NCBI GenBank assembly: GCA_020137815.1
Contig: CM035350.1
Location: 5,546,680 to 5,610,679, forward strand
DNA length: 64,000 bases
Source: Hormiphora californensis
Lineage: Eukaryota; Ctenophora; Tentaculata; Cydippida; Pleurobrachiidae
Direction: 5' to 3'
Made by a program: the position numbers and the translations under genes. Below are positions 55,975 to 64,000 of the stretch, piece after piece. Position 1 is the first letter of the stretch; each line of letters opens with the position of its first letter. The notes beneath the pieces are model-generated. The model made no database searches. It was not told the origin of the DNA and was given only the letters and a program-made list of their open reading frames with translations.

Positions 55975-56420
55975 ATACCAGTTGAAGGTCTGAGGTTTCC
56001 CCTCAAAAAGGGTTGCTAGAACCCCTTGGGGCTTAGGTTGAGAGCAGGTAAAAAGGGCTGGGTTAAACCAAAAAAAGGGTTTTGCGTAAACCCCTTGTTT
56101 GAGATTTTAGAGCGGAAAGGCCTGAGGTTAACATCAAAAGGGTTGCGTAGAACCCCCTTGGTTTGAGAGTTTGAGACGTAAAAGGCCTGGGGGTTAAACA
56201 TCAAGAAAGGGTTGCTAGAACCCCTTGGGCTTGAAGTTGAGAGCATTAGAAACCCCTGGGGTTGAACTCAAAAAAGAGTTGAGAGCAAAAAAGGAAGGTC
56301 TGAGGACGATGTTGTACAAATGGTCCCCAGAACACAATGCTTGAGGTCTTGTAAGAGGTCCGAGGTTTACCTCAAGAACGTTTTTTTTGAAAAACTAGAG
56401 GCTTGAGATGAGTCAACTGG
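55975..56420 (+). repeat. Degenerate ~60-bp tandem repeat
   Basis: Units contain AAAAGGGTTGCTAGAACCCC, CTTGGGCTTGAGGTTGAGAG and GGCCTGAGGTTAACATCA; six to seven copies blurred by length errors. Each unit includes the small palindrome GGGTTGCTAGAACCC. Confidence 0.75.
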
Positions 56421-57784
56421 AGATTGGGGTGTGACGGTGGGGGCTACAGGTTATAAAGGGTTTTAAAAAGGGCGAGGCCCCTTTGCTGAGTCTCTTCAGT
56501 CTAGAAGGCTGGGGGCCGTAGCAATTTTTTAAAAGATCTCGGCTGGGTTTGCTTGGGGTTTGCAGGATATAAAAAGGTCCCGGGTAAATTTTGACTGTTG
56601 TTTGGTTCCAAACCCAACTGATTTTAGCACACATGTTTTCCCCCAAAGTTCCCTGACGAGAGACCCGGGGGAGCCGTGGGAAAAGGGTTTGGGGATTGCG
56701 TTACCATAGGAGGGTTTTCCGAAATTCCGGTAACATACTAGGAAAAAAATTCGTAGACAGGGAGGCAAATTAAAGTTTGTTGCTTTGATTGATAAAACCG
56801 TTTTTTCTAATCCGTTGTATCTCTTTCAGACACGGGGGATAATGGACGGAGACGCAGAAGGGGTCCCTTCTGAAAAACAAACCGGAGTATAAAAATCCGG
56901 TTAAACTCTCGTTGGACACCACTCGAAAAAGTCTTTAAAAGACGGGGGCGCTGGCAGGGGCAGCGGCTCGGGAAGCCGCAAACATTGACAACCAAAAGGG
57001 GGCTAAAGGATGGGTTTTCCCAGTACTAATCCAAGCACCGGTGGGGGGATCCGAGGTACTGTACTGGGCTCAGCGCCTGAAAGCAAACAAAGGGGGGACA
57101 GATTCTGTGGAGGTCGCAGGACCCTCTGGAACCAGAACGGGTTTTTGGGAAAAGGACGTGACTTTTGTGGGCCCAAAGGATCTTCGGGGATCCCAAATCA
57201 ATCAGTAGTGTTTTAAAAGCCTGGGGTGCCTGTTACTTATTTGATTTTGTAATTGTTTTTGTATGCAAATACGCTTTTCTTCTCTTTTGGCTATAAACAT
57301 AGTTTTTCAAATTGGTTTTAAAAAAAAAAAAAAAACACACACAACTTCTGGTTTTTATGGAGCTAGAAAGGGGGGTATGGGAAACCCAGATTAAAAACAC
57401 TCGAGAAGTGAATTTTAACCGGGGGGGGTGTATTGCGTGCCTTTCATTTCATAGACTACATATGGGCTATTGTCAGTGATGTTACTGTCCTATCTCGTGG
57501 GGCGTGTCCTTTTTGACCCTTTGGTGGGGGGCCCCCTATTTAAATTTAAAACTTTTTTCATCGTATTTTATCTCTTTCCCCGGTTCTCTATGTCGTCATT
57601 ATTATTCCATTCACAGAAAAACTAGGGAAAAGAGTGAGAAAAGACAATTGGGCATTGGGGTCGTGTCGAGCTCTACGTCCGGTTTTGGAGGGTCTCTAAT
57701 AAGTTTAAATCCCGACCGGGTTAGTTGGCGCATGAAGTAACTTCGTCCGACTCTGAGAGTACCGATGAAATGCAAAATGAGTAA

Positions 57785-58085
57785 ATGTGAGAGACGAGGT
57801 GAAAAAGGGTTAGAAAATTTTTGAGAGATCTGAGAGATTTGATCGGCTTAAAGGGGAAACTGGAATTTTTAGTTTTGGGAATTTAGATTTTAGAAAACTT
57901 TAAAGTTTTTGATCTGAAAGTTGGAGAGATCTAAAAATTAGGGAGGTTAGAAGATCTGAGAGATTTGGAGTCTGAGGTTAGAGGGGTCTGGAAAAATTGA
58001 GTCCCAATCTGGAAGCACAGTATTGAGCTAGAGAAATAAAGGGAGAGACGATGGATATGTGAGAGAAAAAGGGCCGAGAGAGATG
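57785..58085 (+). repeat. GAGAGATCTGAGAG-rich low-complexity tract
   Basis: Loose repetition of GAGAGATCTGA, TTTGGAG and GGTTAGA words; no fixed unit length visible. Confidence 0.5.
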
Positions 58086-60114
58086 AGAAAAGTCGAGTTC
58101 ATTGATTTCGGTTTTTTAGAAGTTCCGGTTTGATTGGGCGGTCAGAATTGTCAAAAAATGAGATTGTATTGTCGGCTTCTTTTTCATTTCTTTGAAACTA
58201 AGTTTGGCCCCCGCGAACGTGTTTTCGAATTTTGAAACAAGGGGAAAATACCTTTGGAACCAAAAAGGGCGTTTGAAGAGAGGAGAAAATTTGGGGCCCT
58301 CGAGAAAAAGGGGTCGATGCGATTTAAAAACCCAAAAAATGAAAAATTAAACCCGCTTAAGTTGGTAAAGAAAGGAAAAGGTATGAGGTTATTAGGTAGG
58401 GTTATTGGGTATGGTGTTTGAGGTATTTAGGTTATTTAGGTATAGGGTTTTGGGGATAGATGGGGGGAAGGACCCCGCCTCGTTTAAATCAGAAGGTGAC
58501 AAGGAGGTCCTCTGGTTTCCCCCGGGGGTGGGGTCAGAAGGGTGGGGGGGTAAAGGTATGGGAAATAAACTGGTATAACAAGTCCCTATTTCCCTTAAAT
58601 TGGTAAAACTTTATCCCAAAACGTTTTATAGAAAAGGCGAATGGCTGTGACCCCACTGATTCTGCCTAATGCCCATAAGTTCATGTGTAGGATAAAAATA
58701 GGTTTTTGTGCCTTATGAGAGCCGGCCCATCATTTGTTTCCCAATTGGGGTCGATTATATAAAAATAGGGGTGAACTGTTCGCCCGCTGAAACCTGGGGT
58801 CCATGTCTTAAAAACGGGCACTATTAAGTGGGCTAAGTTTCAAGGGTTTTCCAAAAATAGAACACGTTGCTTGGGGAAAGTTTTTGGTTACATTCCTCCC
58901 CGCAACAACGCAACGCGCTAAAAGCGGCCAAAGGGGGATTGCCGAGGTGCTGTAAGTAGGGAAAGCATCAAAAAATAAAAGGGCACAGCCATGGTCTGGA
59001 GTGGGGGAGATAGATCAGCAATACCGTAATGGGAAAAAGGGGGGTTTTCTACTTCGAATATCCTGTATTTCCTCTTATTTTGGGAAAATATCTCTATTAA
59101 GGGTGTGTTGAAAAAGTAATTTCCCTCGTTTTCTCAAAGGGGAGACGGGTTTTAAAAAAAGGGGGACTGGGCAAGTCAATATAAACTTGGCTGCGGGCGA
59201 CTAGGAAAAGGTACCCTTATCACAAAAGATACAAAAGGAGAGCGAGAGAAAACCAGCGAGAGAGGCCTGAGATGGGGAAAAAGAGGAAGAAAAGGGGAGA
59301 GGAGGAAGAGAGAGAGGAAAAGAGAGGGGAGAGCCCCCGGAACGATTGCGTGGGATAAGGGAAAGAGTGAGAAAAACGGGATCCAAGGGGGAAAATGAAA
59401 TTATGAAACAGTCTCGAAATTCAAAGGGTAAAAAAAAAAAAAAAAAAAGGGGGGAGAAATTGGGAAAAAGCAATTGGAAGTATATTAATTTTGAAAAAAG
59501 GTAACTGTTTTTTTATCCGATCGCGACTACGCTACGCGTCATAGACCGGATTAGTTTTCCCTCACCCAATTTTAATTCAAAAAAATAGCAAAAATATTTG
59601 GGAAACAAGGAATACTTTTCCCTTGTGCAAGCCTCGTCGAATTATTGTAATTCCTGCCCCCCGCGATTTTTTTTTCCCCAAAAAACCAAAAAATTTATAA
59701 GTAAGGCAGAAAAATCATCTCTGAGAGCCCGTAAAATCGTAAAAAGAGACCCCTTTTTTCGGGGCGGTGAGATAGGTTTTTTGTCGAGCTGTTTTCCATT
59801 TTGTTTTTTCTCGGGGTGGGGTTTTGCTGAAAAAATGCGTATTGAAACCCCTTGGAACTACACCATCTGGGGGGAAAACTCTTGACGGACCGCAGAATTT
59901 GGGCTGTTGCCGAAAGGCTATCAGGGTAGAAATGAAAAAAGAGGGGAGAGGGGGTTTTTTCTCTCGGCAGAGGAAATGAAAAGGGGAAGGGGGGCATAAA
60001 ATGGAGTCCGGAGGAGGTAGAAAAAGGGGAGAAAAAAGGAGAAACGAGAGTTAGAGTAGCTCCCCCGCACTAAGGGAAGGACGAAGATGACCCGATCCTG
60101 AGATGTCACTTTAG

Positions 60115-60425
60115 GGGCCCATCCAAACCTGAAAGGTACTTTAGGATTATCTAATCCGGGGAAGGGACTTGAGGGTGACTCGGATCCAAGAAAGACTCGG
60201 GATGATCCCGATCCTTAAGGTGCTTAGCTTTGGGGTGTCCAAATCCTGAGAAAGCTTGGAAAGTCCGATCCAAGAGGAATGAAGGTGATCCAAAACCTAA
60301 AAGGGTGAGGAGATCCAACCCTAAAGAACTCGAGGATATCCAGATCCTGATAAGGTGCTTGAGCTGTGGGATCCATCCTGAGAAGGAACTTGAGGGTGTC
60401 CGAACATGATACTTGAGGATGTGTC
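60115..60425 (+). repeat. Degenerate ~32-bp tandem repeat
   Basis: Units of the form GATCCAATCCTGAGAAGG, then TGCTTGAGGGTG, repeated about nine times. Confidence 0.7.
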
Positions 60426-63400
60426 TTCTAAAAAACGAGAATAGGGATTTTCCCGGTCATGGATTTGGGTCGTAGGTACAGGGGGATGACAAAGTTTGTA
60501 CTACGAAGGGTATCAATCTTCAAAAAAGGAAGAACCCCCAAATGGAAAGGGGGACGGTTCAGGTTTTTTGGATTTGTATCAAAAAGCGAGGCGTAAATTT
60601 TAAACCCCGTTTCAGTATAATTTTGGCGCTATCAATTCCCGACCTGTCTTGCTTGCAAGATAGACGGGAAAGCTGGTCCGAGAGGTGAGGGAAAAAAAAA
60701 ACTTTTTCCGGATGAAAACCCTGAGAGGAACCAAATGAGGCAGTTTCAGAAAAAGAGGGGGTTTCCCAAAAGGGGGAGCTGGGGAAAAGGGGGATCTATT
60801 GAAAAAAACATCGAACAAATCAGGGGATGGTGGAAAACCTAAAGTCAAAAAATACTATTCCCGTGAAGGCAGCGGAAGGGGGAATTCCGTGAAACTGGGG
60901 AAAAAAATTGGCTGATAGCCCTAGGATGGTTGAAAATGAAAGTCAAACTCCCGCCCAGCGACCCCCGGAGGAAAAATTACCCAATGACGGGGGGAAAAGC
61001 GGTAGGGGGCCCCCGGGAGTCAACCAAGTTACAGACACTTTGGGGCCGGGATAATGACTTGCACTTGAAGACTTGGGGAAAAAGTATCGAACTGTGGGAT
61101 TCGGGGTGGGATGGCGGGAGGCCATGTGGGAAAAAGTTGGGGGAACTTTTTCCTAACCGAATGGATCAAACTAAAAGGGGGATCTGGGTTTTAAATCAAC
61201 CCGATTTTTTAGGGTGGGAACCAAAGAAACATCTGGGGGTGACTGACCCTGAAGACGAAAAAGGATAGAAAAGAGCCCTTTTTTTAGAGTAATCCAGACA
61301 TGTCAATTCTTGTTGGGAAAAAAAAGGGGCACTCGGTGAACGGGGGAAAAAATATGACGTGGGGATCCCAAAAGGGGGGTTTATGAATCTCGTGGAAAGA
61401 TGGAATAGAATGATGAGGTGGAAACAAAAGATATAGAGGAAAGCGTAACTTTTTCTGGGAAAGCGGGTACCTCAAAGCCTCCCCCCAAAAGAGTGGGTAA
61501 TAAAAACGGCATAACACAGCCCTGACTCCCCGAATTGAGCTAACGAAAAGGGAAAAAGAGAGTGAAATTGAAAAATTTTCGGTTAAAGGGGTGTTTGTCA
61601 AAAACGAATTTTATTAGTTGTTGTTTTAGAACTCTGGCCATTTTATCTCTTGACACACAAAGACATACCTTTTTTGGGATCCGAGAAAAAGGGGGAGTGA
61701 AGCTGGAAAAAAAGGGTCCACTCCCCAGGTCCGGGGGCCTGGGGCCCGGTGGGGAGGCCAACGTATAGAGGCAACCCCTTGGAAAAGGGGATTGGGCGTG
61801 ACTGAAAAAACGACTAAAGAAATTAAAAGGCACTACCATCGAAGGGGGAAAACGGGGTTGGAACGTGTAGAAGTCGAAAGACAACGGCTCGGTAAGTCGG
61901 AAAAACGAAATTGGAAGCGGTGGAAGTTCAAAAAAATGAGGGTCATCGGGACATGATTTCTGAAGAGTCCTCAGGAGAGGCCAGTCCAATGTGATGGGAA
62001 ATGGACAAAGGGCCTGAAGACGATCAGGTGGTCAATGGGAATTATGGATCCAAAGATGACGGCGATTCAGGACCGATTGATAGTAACCAGCGAGAGAAAA
62101 AAAAAAGAACACCAATGTATCGCTCAACTGCTCCCAAAAGACGAGGAAAGTCAGGAGATGCTAGAAGAGATCAAGGGGTAGCATTATCAGCGGAAAGATG
62201 CAGTTAGGAAAAGTTCTCGACGGCTAGAGACGCGGATACACAGGTGGACTCGATGGAACTAAAGGGCCCTGACAAGAACGTCTTTATTTCGTCAACAAAA
62301 CAACGAATTCGGCAATGTTTTTTTCAGAACTTACTAATGAGACATGGATGCTCGTGATTGGGGGGACCTGTGGAGGGAAATAATCCACTCGGGGGGGAAA
62401 AATACTCCCAAAGACTGCCCCACTGATTCAAACGCAAACACGGGTGGTGAAATTTCCCTCTGGTATAAAAAAAGACCTAATCGGGGGAGAAGAAAAATAC
62501 CGGACTATTGCTGTAAAATCAAACAATTGGGTCTAAGCAAGAAGAACCAAGCAGCACGTGAGGACTTGGCCAACCCCAATGAACGTGGCTGACCCCAAAA
62601 ACTAACCAAGGGGTAGCAACCTCCGGGAAAAAGGCTGCAAAAAGGAAATTTTCAGTTCCTAGATGAACCTGGGGGTGCGATCTAGTGAAACGGGTATCCT
62701 GATGGAGTGGAGTAAATCCAACGCGGGGGAAAATACTCCAGGGGATGGGGTACCCCAACCAAACGGGGGTACAACGGACGAGCAAGTAACTTTTTTCCTT
62801 TCCCTGAAAGATGGATAATGGAAAAAAAATAACCGAGCTATGCCGTTGATCGGAACCCCCTCCCGAAAAAACGATGCTTCAGAAAATGGGCCAATGTCGG
62901 GCCCTGGAACCTTGGGGTTCGAAAGCAAAACCGGGTGCTTGTCGAGTAACTCAGTTCCAGCGTGCGGCGATGCAGGAGGGAAACCCTGAGTACCCGCTAA
63001 TAACGCGGGGGGAAAACTGTCTTTTCCGAAAGCGAGGCAAAACCGGTGTGAAAAGACGCTTAATGCCCTAAAACGGCTCGGGATAAAACACAAGGTACAA
63101 AGCTTGGTTCCTCGAAAAGACCAAAAGGGGTCAAAAATACCAGAAAACGTCACTAGAAATACTCGGTACCCCCCGGAAATGGGGCCAAAACCCCCCAAAA
63201 CGGGGTTTAAAAATGGGGCCAATCAATTTCCAAGAGGGCTGAGGGAAACCCTAGGACGAGGAGGAAACCCTAGGAGACCCCCGCTGAGGACACCGCGGGA
63301 CCCTGGACACCGCCCCGCTGAATTTCCCCTCAACAGGGGTGTCTTTACAGTGGCTTTGAGACTCGCGAGAAGGACATTTGGGGTTCATATAGTACATTTT

Positions 63401-63894
63401 AAAAACTCGCTGAGAAAGGAACTGTGTGTAGTTGAGTGTGTTTGTTTGTGAAAAGCAATTGAAAGATATGTAATGTGTGAATTTTAGGAAAATTCGCGAC
63501 CAAAGGATAAAAGCGGGGGGGAAAAGCGGCAAAGGAAAGCAGACCAGGAAACCCAAATTTTTAAAAAAGTAATACGGGGCAACCGGGGGAAAACAGAAAG
63601 AAGCCCGAAAAAAAAAAAAAAGAAAAAGGGAAATCAAAAAACAAGGTTCTCCCCTGGAGGAGCATAGTGCAGGGGTTTTTAGTTCCTCAGTTTTGGTGGA
63701 GGCAGGAGGACCAAAACAGTCACGACGGAGGGGGTGACAAGTTTTGACGCAATTCTGAAAAGGGGTGATTGGTTTTGGGCGTGCCCCCCTTTGTCAAAAT
63801 TCTATGAAAAAAAAATGGAATTGAGGGACCCTAACTGAACAAACGCTTTTCCCGGCGTCCCAAAACGGATAAAACTCCGTTCCAACCCCAAAGA

Positions 63895-64000
63895 GAGAAA
63901 AGCTTGGGAAAAATCGACCGTCCCCTTTCGGTGGGGAGTCGTTCCAGGGTGGGGAGTCCTTTCCAGGGGGGAGGGAGTCCGCCCGGGTTGGGAGTCCTTT
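63895..64000 (+). repeat. Start of a GGGGAGTCCTTTCCAG repeat at the window edge
   Basis: Four units of roughly 22-25 bases (GGTGGGGAGTCCTTTCC-like), continuing past the window. Confidence 0.65.

Larger units (their letters stand above)
54580..64000. other. Second low-quality block
   Basis: After about 54580 the texture again shows short homopolymers and broken frames, though somewhat milder and more G/A-rich than 23.6-43.7 kb. No open frame carries a recognisable motif. Only degenerate tandem repeats are legible. Confidence 0.75.

Overview
This window comes from an animal nuclear genome, most likely an early-branching or marine invertebrate such as a sponge or cnidarian; the sequence alone does not settle the species. 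Reasons: protein-coding genes are split by short GT-AG introns, one gene is DNA-PKcs (PRKDC), and the retrotransposons are lineages common in aquatic invertebrates (an R4/Dong-like element with a restriction-like endonuclease, an RTE-like element, and a SAP-domain reverse transcriptase).

Layout. 381-1316: three exons of mitochondrial ClpX on the + strand, cut off by a 100-base assembly gap (1401-1500). 1501-8726: gene-poor, with CT/GA microsatellites, a 3' fragment of the R4-like retrotransposon, a 24-bp minisatellite and a small palindromic MITE. 8727-23534: ten + strand exons of PRKDC that join without a stop into 1,054 codons (late HEAT repeats into the FAT region). The 8.4-kb intron 12705-21135 holds a near-identical tandem duplication of about 2.45 kb that also copied the first 64 bases of the next exon. 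A 3.07-kb intact reverse-transcriptase element sits inside copy 1 with a 12-bp target-site duplication, and copy 2 keeps the empty site. About 23590-43680: a strongly homopolymer-distorted block that behaves like unpolished long-read gap fill; only repeats are legible, ending near a T142-A142 tract. 44313-51450: a full-length R4/Dong-like retrotransposon on the - strand (two Myb/SANT-like domains, RT, CCHC finger, endonuclease), split by a 1.75-kb inverted-repeat element packed with GGCGCC palindromes and followed by a higher-order 24-bp minisatellite. 51997-54520: a frameshifted RTE-like retrotransposon. About 54580-64000: a second distorted block with degenerate minisatellites.

Biologically, two housekeeping genes (mitochondrial proteolysis and DNA double-strand-break repair) are embedded in a young, repeat-driven landscape. 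Neither is complete here: ClpX ends at the gap, PRKDC lacks its 5' two-thirds and its kinase domain, and the missing parts coincide with gaps or low-quality sequence. The strongest items are the dated retroelement insertion with its empty site, the compact SAP-RT-endonuclease element, the GGCGCC foldback element, and the possible in-frame exon made by the intronic duplication. Predicted proteins in 23.6-43.7 kb and 54.6-64 kb should not be trusted.
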